Source of the DNA: Rodentibacter sp. Ppn85
GTDB taxonomy: Bacteria > Pseudomonadota > Gammaproteobacteria > Enterobacterales > Pasteurellaceae
Direction: 5' to 3'
DNA length: 39,638 nt
Assembly: GCF_001999335.1 (NCBI RefSeq)
Contig: NZ_MLHS01000027.1
Coordinates: 1-39,638, forward strand
In this document: positions 30,852 through 39,638 of the stretch, piece after piece
Layout: every line of letters begins with the position of its first letter
How positions within the stretch are numbered: position 1 is the stretch's first letter
Notes under the pieces: model-generated
Seen by the model: only the letters and a program-made list of their open reading frames with translations
Database searches by the model: none
What the model was told of the DNA's origin: nothing
Program-made: the position numbers and the translations under genes

Positions 30852-31442
30852 TCAGCCATTTTCGACAAAATTTCTCAGCAACATTGCGCCATTTTTGCCC
30901 GAGCGTTCCGGGTGAAACTGGACGCCATAAAAATTATCCCGCTGAATGGCGGCGGAAAACGGCACGCCGTAATCACAGGTGGCAATCGTATTGTTATTGG
31001 GCAATACGGCGTAGCTATGCACAAAATAGAAATGGCTGCCTTGCGCAATCCCCGCGAATAATGGGTGGTCGGGTTGGTAATTGACGTTATTCCAGCCCAT
31101 ATGCGGCAACGACAGCCCCGTATCGGGTATCCGCTCGGTTTTCCCCTCCATCAGATTGAGCGTCGCCACATTGCCTTCATCAGAAAATGCCGTCATTAAC
31201 TGCATTCCCAAGCAAATGCCTAATACGGGTTGCGTGAGGTTTTGAATGGTCTCAATTAACCGGCGATCGTGCAGGTTTTTCATCGCCGCCATCGCCGTGC
31301 CTACGCCGGGTAAAATTAATTTCTCGGCCGATTGAATTTTTTTCCGATCCCTTGTGATTTCGGCGCGATAACCCAGTCGGTCAAAGGCAAATTTGACAGA
31401 GGAAAGATTGGCACAGCCGGTGTCGATGATGACTAATTTCAT
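30852..31442 (-). CDS. hisH: Imidazole glycerol phosphate synthase, glutaminase subunit
   Basis: Supplies ammonia from glutamine to HisF. Triad visible: nucleophile Cys in GICLGMQL, then FHPERSG with His and Glu. Oxyanion region PGVGTA present. The frame opens earlier (31484), but MKLVIIDTGCANL at 31442, with AAGGAA upstream, gives exactly the 196 aa of E. coli HisH; the extra 14 residues have no counterpart. It is followed by 121 nt carrying the SOS-controlled promoter of the DinD-like gene. Confidence 0.95.
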   Translation of the reverse strand: MKLVIIDTGCANLSSVKFAFDRLGYRAEITRDRKKIQSAEKLILPGVGTAMAAMKNLHDRRLIETIQNLTQPVLGICLGMQLMTAFSDEGNVATLNLMEGKTERIPDTGLSLPHMGWNNVNYQPDHPLFAGIAQGSHFYFVHSYAVLPNNNTIATCDYGVPFSAAIQRDNFYGVQFHPERSGKNGAMLLRNFVENG

Positions 31443-31480
31443 TATATTATTCCTTTCTATCTTTACTATTTTTATGGGTA

Positions 31481-32326
31481 TCAATCCCTAGAAACCCGAA
31501 TAGTTTGTTTGATATGTTTTAAATTTGCCACAATGGTAAACGTCATTACAATCAATAATGACCAAGCTCCCCATTTACCTAAATGCACGGTTGTCCACGC
31601 CCCCATTTGGTTAGGATACTGCCAAATACCTATAAATGTTCCGATATTTTCTGCCAACCAAATAAAAAAGCCAATTAATGCAAAGGCAAGCAATAGTGGC
31701 ATACGGCGTTTGCGGTCGTAAGGGGTAAAATAAACATAAGTACATGCATACAACCCCATTGCAAAAGCAGCTAAATACCATCGATAATCGCCAATATAAT
31801 GGTGCGTAAAAAAATTAAGGTAAATCAATACAGCCACCAAAGCAGAAAGCCAATAAGGGGGATGGCTTTTGATTTTCACATCAAGTAGTCGCCAAGCTTG
31901 GATAATATAGCTACCTACAGCAGCATACATAAATCCCGTGAACAATGGCACTCCACCAATTTTGGTGTAGGCAAAATCAGGATAAGCCCAAGACTGAATA
32001 CTGCTTGATGTCTTAAAGTATTCCAAAGCGAATCCAACTAGGTGAAATAGTGTGATCGATTTTATTTCATCTAAAGTTTCCAATTTTGCCCAATACATTA
32101 CTGCTTGTAATACGATGGCAAAAATTAGTAAGACATCATAGCGGGAAATACCCCATAATCCTGTTTTCGGTATTGCAAACATCACGATAAAAAATAGCCC
32201 AGCAAAAAGACAAGCTCTCGCTTCTTTTAACCCGAAAAACCAAAATTCCACTATAAAGCGTTTTATCCCTAGAAGTTCAGGGTTAAGTGGGTGATGTACA
32301 AGCCAATAGTCTAATTTATTTAGCAT
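31481..32326 (-). CDS. DUF817 integral membrane protein
   Basis: Function unknown. 281 aa with about eight membrane helices. Features of DUF817 are visible: KEARACLFAGLFF, the polar ETLDEIKSITLFHLVGFALEYFK region (in parts), SSIQSWAYPDFA, and GVPLFTGFMYAAVGSYI, then FWL-rich late helices (WLAENIGTFIGIWQYPNQ). It lies in his orientation between hisB and hisH, 24 nt after hisB and 38 nt before the preferred hisH start, so it would be carried on the his message. No link to histidine synthesis is known to me. Confidence 0.8.
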   Translation of the reverse strand: MLNKLDYWLVHHPLNPELLGIKRFIVEFWFFGLKEARACLFAGLFFIVMFAIPKTGLWGISRYDVLLIFAIVLQAVMYWAKLETLDEIKSITLFHLVGFALEYFKTSSSIQSWAYPDFAYTKIGGVPLFTGFMYAAVGSYIIQAWRLLDVKIKSHPPYWLSALVAVLIYLNFFTHHYIGDYRWYLAAFAMGLYACTYVYFTPYDRKRRMPLLLAFALIGFFIWLAENIGTFIGIWQYPNQMGAWTTVHLGKWGAWSLLIVMTFTIVANLKHIKQTIRVSRD

Positions 32327-32350
32327 TTTATGATATTTCCAGAACGACCA

Positions 32351-33436
32351 TTAAAGAACCCCCTTACTACTCGGCAACTCCCTTCCCTCCACCTTAATCG
32401 CCTGTCTTAACGTGCGCCCGAACACTTTAAACAGGCTTTCGATTTTATGGTGGTCGTTATCGCCTTTGACTTTTAAATGCAGGGTAGCCATCAGGCTATA
32501 AGCCAAGGATTGGAAGAAATGCTCCGTCATTTCGGTGCTGAAATCGCCCACTTTGTCCCGCTTGAATTTGGCTTTAAATTTGAAATACGGTCGGCCGGAG
32601 AGATCGAGCGTACATTCGGCTTTGCATTCGTCCATCGGCAAGACAAAGCCGAAGCGGGCAATGCCCCGTTTGTCGCCCAAGGCTTGTTTAATCGCCGCCC
32701 CAAGGGCGAGGGCGGTATCTTCTACGGTGTGGTGTTCGTCAATCCACAGATCGCCTTTGCACGAAACATTCATACGGAAGCCGCCGTGGGTGGCGATTTG
32801 GTCGAGCATATGGTCGAAAAAGCCCACGCCGGTGCAGATCTCATTTACGCCCGTTTCGTCCAGCCAAATTTGCACCTTGATGTCCGTTTCTTTGGTTTTG
32901 CGCACCACTTCGGCGTAGCGCGGCGCGCGGTCGTGACAAGCGGTCGGTTGCGACAATAATTTTTCCACGATCAGATCCCAATTCAACTTTTCGCGGTGAT
33001 ATTGCAACGCCCGAATGCCGAGATTTTCCGCGAGCTGAACATCGGTTTGCCGATCGCCAATCACAAAACTTTGGGCGGGATCAAAGTGTTTCCCCTCAAG
33101 ATAGTGTTGTAGCAATGCGGTTTTCGGCTTGCGACACTCGCAGTGGTCTTCGGGTTTATGCGGGCAGATCAGCACCTCGTCAAACCGAATACTTTGCGAT
33201 GAAAAGAGCACCATCATTGCGTTGTGCGGTTTGTCAAAATCCGCTTGCGGAAAGGACGCCGTGCCCAGTCCGTCCTGATTGCTCACCATCACCAAGCGGT
33301 AGCGGGTCTGCAATTTCAGCAAGGCGGGAATCACGTTCGGCTCAAATTGCAGTTTTTCCAAACTGTCGATTTGGAAGTCGGTTTTCGGCTCGTCAATCAA
33401 CGTGCCGTCACGGTCGATAAATAGGGTGGGTTGCAT
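32351..33436 (-). CDS. hisB: Bifunctional histidinol-phosphatase / IGP dehydratase
   Basis: Steps 6 and 8 of histidine synthesis in one 361-aa chain (E. coli 355). The N-terminal HAD phosphatase has [12 protein letters not shown] and the Cys/His Zn site [15 protein letters not shown], then [16 protein letters not shown]. The C-terminal dehydratase has the metal motifs [16 protein letters not shown] and [14 protein letters not shown] and the late NDHHKIE-F block. A 154-bp gap with three hairpins separates it from hisC, whereas these genes usually abut. Confidence 0.97.
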   Translation of the reverse strand: MQPTLFIDRDGTLIDEPKTDFQIDSLEKLQFEPNVIPALLKLQTRYRLVMVSNQDGLGTASFPQADFDKPHNAMMVLFSSQSIRFDEVLICPHKPEDHCECRKPKTALLQHYLEGKHFDPAQSFVIGDRQTDVQLAENLGIRALQYHREKLNWDLIVEKLLSQPTACHDRAPRYAEVVRKTKETDIKVQIWLDETGVNEICTGVGFFDHMLDQIATHGGFRMNVSCKGDLWIDEHHTVEDTALALGAAIKQALGDKRGIARFGFVLPMDECKAECTLDLSGRPYFKFKAKFKRDKVGDFSTEMTEHFFQSLAYSLMATLHLKVKGDNDHHKIESLFKVFGRTLRQAIKVEGRELPSSKGVL

Positions 33437-33457
33437 ATGGTTTCTCCATCAATCTAT

Positions 33458-33572
33458 CCCATACGAGCCGTATGGGGTTATTTAATCCGAGCTGCTTTGC
33501 AGCACCATTTATTTTATAGCTATCAGTGCCAAAGGCGCCGGGCTTCAGTAACCTAGCACCACTCGTGCTAGG
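33458..33572. repeat. Three short palindromes in the hisC-hisB gap
   Basis: CCCATACG/CGTATGGG (33458-33465, 33469-33476), GCTGC/GCAGC (33491-33495, 33499-33503) and CCTAGCAC/GTGCTAGG (33552-33559, 33565-33572) are perfect stems with 3-5 nt loops in 115 bp. None has a T-run. They may be processing sites or remains of an inserted repeat. Confidence 0.5.
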
Positions 33573-33590
33573 GAGAGATGAGGCTTGGCA

Positions 33591-34655
<1,065 letters not shown>

Positions 34656-34692
34656 TTAAAACCTATGATAAATTTTGTATAACCTAAAAACA

Positions 34693-35253
34693 TTATGGCT
34701 CTAATATAGTGATACTAAAACACCCTTGCTTTTCCGAGAAGGTTTGGCGATAACCTTGTTTGGCTAAGATCTTTTTCATTTCACGAATCACCAAACCGTG
34801 CGCCACAATAGCACAGTTTTGGTCTATGGGTACTTTCTGCATAAAATTGTTTACCCTTAATTTTTCTTGAGACGGTGTTTTACTGGCCCGATTTAGCCCA
34901 ATGAACCAAAGTAAACGGGAGATCACAAACCAATGCGATACGGATAATGAAAGCAACGGAATATCGGCAATATGTAAATTAAATTCTTTAAGTTCATCAC
35001 AAAAGATGATTTTATCTCGTTCAAACAGATATTCTGCGGTAATACGGGCTCTCGGCAAAGGGGAACTATAAACACATTCGCTTTGTTTAATCTCATTCAG
35101 GATAGTCTGTGAGCTTAAGCAGGCTATTTCAGAGAGATTAATATCTTCTGTATTATCGTATGCGATTAAATATTGCTTCGCTTGCTCGGCAGTACATTTC
35201 CTATTAGGCATATTTGGTGTGCAGTGCCGAATTAATATGATGCGCTTTTTCAT
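34693..35253 (-). CDS. Histidine-phosphatase-fold protein (phosphoglycerate mutase-like)
   Basis: 186 aa. N-terminal IILIRHCTPN carries the catalytic Arg-His, with Cys in place of the usual Gly of RHG. SSPLPRARITAEYL supplies the second Arg and IVAHGLVIREM the second His, so an active phosphatase is possible. The substrate is unknown. It sits 49 nt before hisC in his orientation. Since HisB already has a histinol-phosphatase domain, a role in the pathway is not needed. It is one of three cargo genes between hisD and hisC. Confidence 0.75.
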   Translation of the reverse strand: MKKRIILIRHCTPNMPNRKCTAEQAKQYLIAYDNTEDINLSEIACLSSQTILNEIKQSECVYSSPLPRARITAEYLFERDKIIFCDELKEFNLHIADIPLLSLSVSHWFVISRLLWFIGLNRASKTPSQEKLRVNNFMQKVPIDQNCAIVAHGLVIREMKKILAKQGYRQTFSEKQGCFSITILEP

Positions 35254-35276
35254 ATGAATATCCCCTCTTGTCGCCT

Positions 35277-35519
35277 TTAGTTTTTTAACATATGCATCAT
35301 CAACCGAATTAATGTGTCTTTTTGTTTAGGATCAGATTCTGCCACTAATAAAGTGAGAGCTGCCAGTCCCGTATCATTAATCACGGGCTGATTTTCCGCA
35401 TTAAGCAAGCGGTTATTTCTATGTAAAAAATCGACAAATAAAAATGCCCCGCTGCGTTTATTGCCGTCTGAAAACGGGTGATTTTTCACAACAAAATAAG
35501 TAAATGCGCCGCTTTCGCT
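35277..35519 (-). pseudogene. Detached Fic/DOC half of a RhuM-Fic gene
   Basis: The fragment has the Fic motif HPFSDGNKRSGAFLF and DFLHRNNRLL but begins after the stop of the RhuM ORF. Reading the junction in the next frame gives PSIEAKAAHLL, the usual linker of RhuM-Fic proteins; the original frame then resumes with YFVVKNHPF. Loss of about 2 nt near 35530 and 1 nt near 35500 explains this: the frame is restored but a TGA (35522-35520) is created. The Fic part alone (70 codons from an ATG at 35489) lacks most of the fold. Confidence 0.7.
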
Positions 35520-36257
35520 TCAATACTCGGAGGCGGGCTCACCGAAAACCGTTTGATCTAAATTGCCTAAAATTGCAGCCAAACCCTCATCACGCTCACG
35601 CCCGAATAAATCGGACGCTTCGCCCCGTTCGACTAATTGGCGTTTAAAGTCGGCCAGTGCAGAACGCGCTTCCGTCAGGCTTGGCAACACGCCGCCTTGC
35701 TGAGTTTTGGGTTCGATTAACAATCCTTCGTCATATTGTTGCAGCCATAAAAATGTCTGCGCATAACGGCTGACGATATCCACTAACCCACGCCCGCTGG
35801 CGAGGATTAATTCGGACGATTGTGCCGTTTTTTGAATTAAAGCCAGCGCTTGCTCCAACTCCACCACATTTTGTTGCAAACGTTTTTGATTTAACGCATA
35901 GCCTTTTACTAAATAGTCTTTTAAGCGGGCGGTTGCCCAGCGTCGAAAGGCAATACCTTGAGGAGATTTCACACGGTAGCCAATAGATATAATCATATCC
36001 AGATCATAATGTTCGATTTCACGATTCACCGATCTTTTTCCTTCTTGGCGAACTATCCGGAATTTCCGGATAGTTGAATTACGCTCTAATTCTTTATCAT
36101 CAAATACATTTTGAATATGTTCATTAATTGTTCGAGTATCTTTACCAAACAGTTCTGCCATCTGTGCCTGTGAAAGCCAAACGGTGTCATTTTCAAAACG
36201 GACCTCAACTTGGGCTTGTCCGTCTTGCGTTTGGTAAATTTCAATTGGATTTTGCAT
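35520..36257 (-). CDS. RhuM-family protein, truncated RhuM-Fic fusion
   Basis: 245 aa matching the RhuM (virulence RhuM) family: VWLSQAQMAELFGKDTRTINEHIQNVF with an HTH-like look, IEHYDLDMIISIGYRVKSPQGIAFRRWAT (in parts), RLKDYLVKGYALNQKRL, then a helical region through VDIVSRYAQTFLWLQQYDE. Full-length relatives of about 330 aa continue into a Fic/DOC domain; here the ORF stops at a TGA after FGEPASEY and the Fic motif lies downstream. Relatives occur on islands and near restriction systems; the biochemical role is unclear. Ribosome site GGAG lies upstream of the ATG. As the ORF is intact up to the linker, the N-terminal domain could still be made. Confidence 0.75.
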   Translation of the reverse strand: MQNPIEIYQTQDGQAQVEVRFENDTVWLSQAQMAELFGKDTRTINEHIQNVFDDKELERNSTIRKFRIVRQEGKRSVNREIEHYDLDMIISIGYRVKSPQGIAFRRWATARLKDYLVKGYALNQKRLQQNVVELEQALALIQKTAQSSELILASGRGLVDIVSRYAQTFLWLQQYDEGLLIEPKTQQGGVLPSLTEARSALADFKRQLVERGEASDLFGRERDEGLAAILGNLDQTVFGEPASEY

Positions 36258-36296
36258 TTTTTCTCCTTTTGTTTGTCTTTTCTTAAATACATTTTT

Positions 36297-36737
36297 CTAG
36301 CGTTTCATAAATAAAATAGGATAAGGATTGCCTTGTTCATCAAACTCGGAACGTTTATAGACCCGAAAGCCCATTCGCTCGTAAAAGCCTTTCGCCGATG
36401 GATTTTGTTCATTCACGGTTAATTCATTCATTGCATATTTTTCAATAGCGTAATTCACTAGCGCTTTGCCCAATCCGTTTCCTCGTTGAGCGTTATCAAT
36501 AAATAACATTTCTAATTTATGTTCGACAATGCCCATAAAGCCAAGCGGTTGCTTTTCACTATTTTCAATCACAATTAAATGCGGAATATGCTCTAATGCC
36601 TGCGGCACATATTGTTTGATATGTTCAATTTCTCTATCGGATAAAAATAAATGGGTTGCTTTAACGGACGTTTCCCAAATAGTTAATAATTTTTCAATAA
36701 GTAGTGGGGTTCTATTTGTTATTTCAATAATGTTCAT
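36297..36737 (-). CDS. GNAT acetyltransferase, YjaB-like
   Basis: N-acetyltransferase of unknown substrate. 146 aa from the ATG at 36737 (the frame also has a TTG at 36752, but AGAGAA sits 7-8 nt before the ATG). Acetyl-CoA binding motif A is QRGNGLGKALV; also IWETSVKATHLFLS, GFMGIVEHKLEMLFID, TVNEQNPSAKGFYERMGF and a C-terminal GNPYPILFM. This order follows E. coli YjaB closely. In his orientation, first of the hisD-hisC cargo genes, and separated from hisD by a REP-like element. Confidence 0.82.
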   Translation of the reverse strand: MNIIEITNRTPLLIEKLLTIWETSVKATHLFLSDREIEHIKQYVPQALEHIPHLIVIENSEKQPLGFMGIVEHKLEMLFIDNAQRGNGLGKALVNYAIEKYAMNELTVNEQNPSAKGFYERMGFRVYKRSEFDEQGNPYPILFMKR

Positions 36738-36770
36738 AATTGTTCTCTGCAATAATAATGAAGATTAAAA

Positions 36771-36841
36771 ATATTGTAGGGACGCAATGCTTGCGTCCTC
36801 GGACACGCACAGCGTGTCCCTACACACAGTATCAACAATAT
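36771..36841. repeat. Double-hairpin REP/BIME-like element
   Basis: GTAG (36776) heads GACGCAA-TGC-TTGCGTC (36781-36797), followed by GGACACGC-ACA-GCGTGTCC (36801-36819) and CTAC. Both stems are perfect. Outer ATATTGT (36771-36777) and ACAATAT (36835-36841) are also complementary. It has the same GTAGGGACG/GTCCCTAC frame as the element at 5180-5344. It lies just past the hisD stop, where it could end or protect the hisGD message. Confidence 0.65.
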
Positions 36842-36854
36842 ACATTTTTTGATG

Positions 36855-38144
36855 CTACCTCTCTAACTTCTCCAACCTAATTGCTACCGCTTGCTTGTGA
36901 GCCTCAAGCCGTTCGGCAGCAGCCATTGTCATTACGGTCGGGGCAAGGGCTTGGAAGCCCTGTGGACTCAGTTCTTGCACAGTCATTCGCTTGCTAAAAT
37001 CCGCCAGTCCTAAACCGGAATAGGTGCGGGTGTCGCCGTAAGTCGGCAACACGTGGTTTGTTCCGCTGGCGTAATCCCCCATACTTTCGGGGCTGTATGC
37101 CCCTAAGAAAATGGAGCCGGCGTTGTCGAGTTGATCAAGCCATGCTCGCGGATTTTCCGTTTGCACCACCAAATGCTCCGGTGCGTAGGCGTTGCTGATT
37201 TGGACACACTCGGCTAAATCTTGCGCGATAAAGATTCGGCTATGTTCAAGGGCTTGGCAAGCGGTCTGTTTGCGCGGTAAATTTGCAAGTTGTCGTTCAA
37301 TCGAAAGTGCGGTCTGTTTTGCCAGCGTTTCACTATTCGTTACCAAGATCACCTGACTGTCCGCGCCGTGTTCCGCTTGGGAGAGCAGATCGCTGGCGAC
37401 AAAATCAGGGTCAGCCTTTTCATCGGCGATGACTAATACCTCTGACGGGCCGGCCGGCATATCTATCGCTGCACCGTTGAAAGACTGGCTCACTTGGCGT
37501 TTTGCCTCTGTCACGAAGGCATTGCCCGGCCCGAAAATTTTATCCACTTTGGCAACCGTTTCCGTACCAAATGCTATCGCCGCAATGGCTTGCGCCCCGC
37601 CCACGGCATAGACGGTATCAATGCCGCATAGCTCGGCGGTGTAGAGAATTTCATCGGCAATCGGTGGCGGGCTGCACAGCACGATTTTTTGACAACCGGC
37701 AATGGTTGCCGGCACGGCTAGCATCAGCACCGTGGAAAAAAGCGGCGCAGAACCGCCGGGGATATAGAGCCCCACCCGTTCAATCGGGCGGGTCAGTACT
37801 TGGCAACGAACCCCTGCTTGGGTTTCAATATCCACGATTTGCGGTTGTTGGGCTTGGTGGAAAGTGACAATATTTTGTTTAGCCTGTTGAATGGCTTGTT
37901 TCAGCTCAGTCGAAAGCCGTTCGCCCGCCTGTCGGATCTCGGCTGACGATACGATCAACCGCTCTAATTTCACCTTATCGAATTTTTCGGTGAGATCAAA
38001 TAACGCCCGATCACCCTGCGATTTGACAAGATCGAGGATGTTTCCGACCGCTTGTTTAATTTCATTAGACGCCGATAACGCCGGACGGGTTAAGGCTTGC
38101 TGCCGTTCTGTGTCGGTCAGGTTATTCCAAGTGAGTGTTTGCAT
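36855..38144 (-). CDS. hisD: Histidinol dehydrogenase
   Basis: Zn enzyme oxidising histidinol to histidine in two NAD-dependent steps. 429 aa (E. coli 434). [81 protein letters not shown] with Zn-site Gln/His, NAYAPEHL with the catalytic Glu-His, and [26 protein letters not shown] in parts. It follows hisG after 35 nt with AAGGAAT upstream. A REP-like element and cargo genes follow it. Confidence 0.97.
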   Translation of the reverse strand: MQTLTWNNLTDTERQQALTRPALSASNEIKQAVGNILDLVKSQGDRALFDLTEKFDKVKLERLIVSSAEIRQAGERLSTELKQAIQQAKQNIVTFHQAQQPQIVDIETQAGVRCQVLTRPIERVGLYIPGGSAPLFSTVLMLAVPATIAGCQKIVLCSPPPIADEILYTAELCGIDTVYAVGGAQAIAAIAFGTETVAKVDKIFGPGNAFVTEAKRQVSQSFNGAAIDMPAGPSEVLVIADEKADPDFVASDLLSQAEHGADSQVILVTNSETLAKQTALSIERQLANLPRKQTACQALEHSRIFIAQDLAECVQISNAYAPEHLVVQTENPRAWLDQLDNAGSIFLGAYSPESMGDYASGTNHVLPTYGDTRTYSGLGLADFSKRMTVQELSPQGFQALAPTVMTMAAAERLEAHKQAVAIRLEKLER

Positions 38145-38179
38145 CGTTTATTCCTTGTTTTTAATTTAAAAATCCGCTG

Positions 38180-39079
38180 CTATTTCATCATCTTCTCAAT
38201 CGGTAACACCAAAATCGAACTTGCGCCGATGGCTTTGAGTTTTTCCATTGTTTCCCAAAATAGGTTTTCTTGGCTGACAACGTGCATCGCTACTTGGTTG
38301 GTGTCGTGAGCCAATGAAAGAATGGTGGGATTTTCCACCCCCGGTAGGAGTGCGGTAATCTCGGCGAGCCGATCTTTTGGCGCGTGCAGCATTATGTATT
38401 TGCTTTCCGCAGCCTGTTGCACCCCTTGAATGCGGGTAAGCAAGCGGTCGATTAGCGCCTGTTTTTTGCAATCCATTTCCGTTGCCCGCTGCACAAGGCA
38501 GGCAGTAGAGCGGTAAATCACTTCCACTTCCCGCAATCCGTTTGCTTCTAACGTTGCCCCCGAGGAGACCAAATCACAAATGGCATTGGCTAAACCGGCG
38601 GCGGGCGCAACTTCTACCGAGCCGGTCAGCAAGCAATTTTTGAACGGCACATTGTGTTGCTGCATATAGCGTTTAAGCAGATTCGGATAGGACGTGGCAA
38701 TGCGGGCGTCGGTTAAATCGGCAAGATTGCGATAATCTGCCTCTCTTGGCAGGGCGAGGGAGAGACGGCAACCGCCAAAATCCAAACGTTTAAGCAATTT
38801 GTAATCGGCATTTTCACCACCGGCAAGTCGCCCTAACGCCACTTCTTCCAGCACATTTTCGCCGATAATGCCAAGATCGACCACGCCGTCAAAAATCAGC
38901 CCCGGAATATCGTCATCGCGTACCCGTAAAATATCAATCGGCAGGTTTTCGGCATAGGCGAGCAGCCGCTGTTCGTTCCAGTGAATTTTTACGCCGCACT
39001 GCTTGAGAAGCATTTGGCAGTCGGTGCTGAGCCGCCCGGATTTTTGTATGGCGATGCGTAGTCTGTCTTTGTTTGTCAT
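38180..39079 (-). CDS. hisG: ATP phosphoribosyltransferase (long form)
   Basis: First, feedback-controlled step of histidine synthesis: PRPP plus ATP to phosphoribosyl-ATP. 299 aa, same as E. coli HisG, the hexameric long form with a C-terminal histidine-binding domain ([19 protein letters not shown]), so HisZ is not needed. [12 protein letters not shown] at the start, [12 protein letters not shown], and the PRPP loop region [28 protein letters not shown] (in parts). First structural gene after the attenuator. Confidence 0.97.
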   Translation of the reverse strand: MTNKDRLRIAIQKSGRLSTDCQMLLKQCGVKIHWNEQRLLAYAENLPIDILRVRDDDIPGLIFDGVVDLGIIGENVLEEVALGRLAGGENADYKLLKRLDFGGCRLSLALPREADYRNLADLTDARIATSYPNLLKRYMQQHNVPFKNCLLTGSVEVAPAAGLANAICDLVSSGATLEANGLREVEVIYRSTACLVQRATEMDCKKQALIDRLLTRIQGVQQAAESKYIMLHAPKDRLAEITALLPGVENPTILSLAHDTNQVAMHVVSQENLFWETMEKLKAIGASSILVLPIEKMMK

Positions 39080-39102
39080 ATTGCGTTCCTGTTATTTTGG
39101 AT

Positions 39103-39182
39103 AAAGAAAAACCCCTCGAAATGACTTCCGAGGGGTTGAATTGGGGGATTGGGTTCATTCGTACTCGGAAGTTTTCTTCCGA
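39103..39182 (-). terminator. his attenuator with alternative stems
   Basis: In transcript order: segment 1 (39182-39176) pairs with segment 2 (39171-39165) as a 7-bp pause stem; segment 2 (39171-39164, CTTCCGAG on the minus strand) can instead pair over 8 bp with segment 3 (39132-39125); and segment 3 region (39137-39129) pairs over 9 bp with segment 4 (39118-39110), followed by a T-run to form the terminator. These are mutually exclusive structures as in enteric his leaders, read out by translation of HisL. Confidence 0.85.
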
Positions 39183-39203
39183 ACACACCAAATGCCCGAA
39201 AGA

Positions 39204-39251
39204 TTATTCAGGAAAATGATGGTGATGATGTTTAGTACGAATAAAGCGCAT
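39204..39251 (-). CDS. hisL: his operon leader peptide
   Basis: A 15-codon ORF, MRFIRTKHHHHHFPE, with five consecutive His codons and TGGAG upstream. Scarcity of charged His-tRNA would stall the ribosome on the His run and favour the antiterminator. Enteric HisL has seven His; the arrangement MTRVQFKHHHH... is clearly related. It ends 22 nt before segment 1 of the attenuator. Confidence 0.92.
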   Translation of the reverse strand: MRFIRTKHHHHHFPE

Positions 39252-39278
39252 AATTTACTCCAAAATTGATTGTTTTTG

Positions 39279-39307
39279 ACTATACGCAAAAATGAATGGA
39301 CGCGCAA
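39279..39307 (-). promoter_or_regulatory. Probable his promoter
   Basis: On the minus strand TTGCGC (complement 39302-39307) and TATAGT (complement 39279-39284) are exactly 17 bp apart, with the -10 ending 27 nt before hisL. The -35 is poor and the -10 good. Confidence 0.55.
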
Positions 39308-39622
39308 GGGCTTTTTGATAAAAGACGCAAGCGATTGTATATAAAGAAAAAAATTGGTTCTGTTGCCCCAAAAATGAATAAAATGATTTAAGAGACAATA
39401 TAAAGTGCGGTCTATTTTCTGGTATTTTTTACTAGTAATCCGTAACCTAATACCGTTTCTTATTTCATCCAGCTGATTTTGGATGTTAAATCTTTGTGTT
39501 GCAAAACTCATCACAGTAACTTTTTTAGTTCACTATTAAAATGCTAAAAATTGTATTTTTCCAATTTTTCAAATAACAATCCTTGTTATGCTAAATTTAG
39601 CAAACTCATGGGTAAAAGCTTT
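39308..39622. other. Intergenic stretch without a supported gene
   Basis: AT-rich region between the his promoter and the tmRNA-like start. It holds one uptake signal (39403-39411) and a perfect 14-bp palindrome TGCTAAATTTAGCA (39589-39602), possibly an operator. A minus-strand frame runs through it into hisL, but it lacks family features and a plausible start context. Confidence 0.5.
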
Positions 39623-39638
39623 GGGGCTGACGTAGATT
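39623..39638 (+). ncRNA. ssrA: Possible 5' end of tmRNA
   Basis: The last 16 bases begin GGGGCTGA, the invariant 5' acceptor-arm start of gammaproteobacterial tmRNA, and continue with CGTAGATT, where TTCGAC would be expected next. The sequence ends before this can be tested, so the call rests on one octamer and the absence of anything else to explain it. Confidence 0.4.

Noticed and set aside
31443-31484. Earlier hisH start overlapping the DUF817 gene by 4 nt
   Set aside because: The start at 31442 gives exactly the usual 196 residues and has AAGGAA upstream.
34693-35253. Histidine-phosphatase-fold protein as a histidinol-phosphatase
   Set aside because: hisB already contains the HAD histidinol-phosphatase, and the phosphoglycerate mutase fold is not known to me for this step.
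39155-39514. Minus-strand ORF of 119 residues upstream of hisG
   Set aside because: It runs through the his promoter, leader peptide and attenuator in another frame and shows no family features.

Overview
The window looks like a chromosomal segment of a Pasteurellaceae bacterium of the Haemophilus/Aggregatibacter type. The main evidence is the Hin-type DNA uptake signal AAGTGCGGT (or its complement), of which I counted about 21 exact copies by eye, two of them paired as a terminator hairpin. Gene content agrees: long-form hisG, bifunctional hisB and hisIE, the rbs operon, tnaC-tnaA-tnaB, gyrB and a hemoglobin/transferrin-type TonB receptor. I do not name a species.

Layout, left to right. (1) 1-5179, plus strand: the end of a type VI secretion effector module, with a DUF4123 adaptor (cut by the window edge), a 965-residue VasX-like membrane effector and a 390-residue membrane protein that is the likely immunity or partner protein. 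A small repeat with 12-bp terminal inverted repeats follows (5180-5344). (2) 5355-6074, minus: an ArtI-type arginine-binding protein with candidate tandem ARG boxes. (3) 6291-9286, plus: nucleoside salvage, with an HTH-fused pseudouridine kinase, PsuG and a ribonucleoside hydrolase. (4) 9494-15404, plus: rbsDACBKR. The psu and rbs units have near-identical CRP sites. The psu promoter also has a perfect 13-bp inverted repeat and the rbs promoter a LacI-type operator. Both units lead to ribose 5-phosphate. (5) 15569-18482, plus: the tryptophanase operon with a recognisable tnaC leader peptide. (6) 18525-24453, minus: a TonB-dependent receptor followed by two overlapping fused membrane-ATPase ABC half-transporters, with Fur-like sites at the promoter. 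(7) 24609-27032, minus: gyrB.

(8) 27149-39251, minus: the histidine operon, with an upstream HisL leader peptide (five consecutive His codons) and a textbook attenuator. Gene order is hisG-D-C-B-H-A-F-IE, but four of the seven junctions carry foreign cargo, all in his orientation: a YjaB-like acetyltransferase, a broken RhuM-Fic gene and a histidine-phosphatase-fold protein between hisD and hisC; a DUF817 membrane protein between hisB and hisH; a BRO-N/DinD-like gene with an SOS box between hisH and hisA; and a DUF2726 gene split by one in-frame TGA between hisF and hisIE. The last bases of the window resemble the 5' end of tmRNA.

The observations most worth following up are the cargo-loaded his operon with an internal SOS promoter reading into hisA and hisF, the two cargo genes with small reconstructible lesions, the self-regulation signal in front of the HTH-kinase, and the T6SS effector with its unassigned partner.
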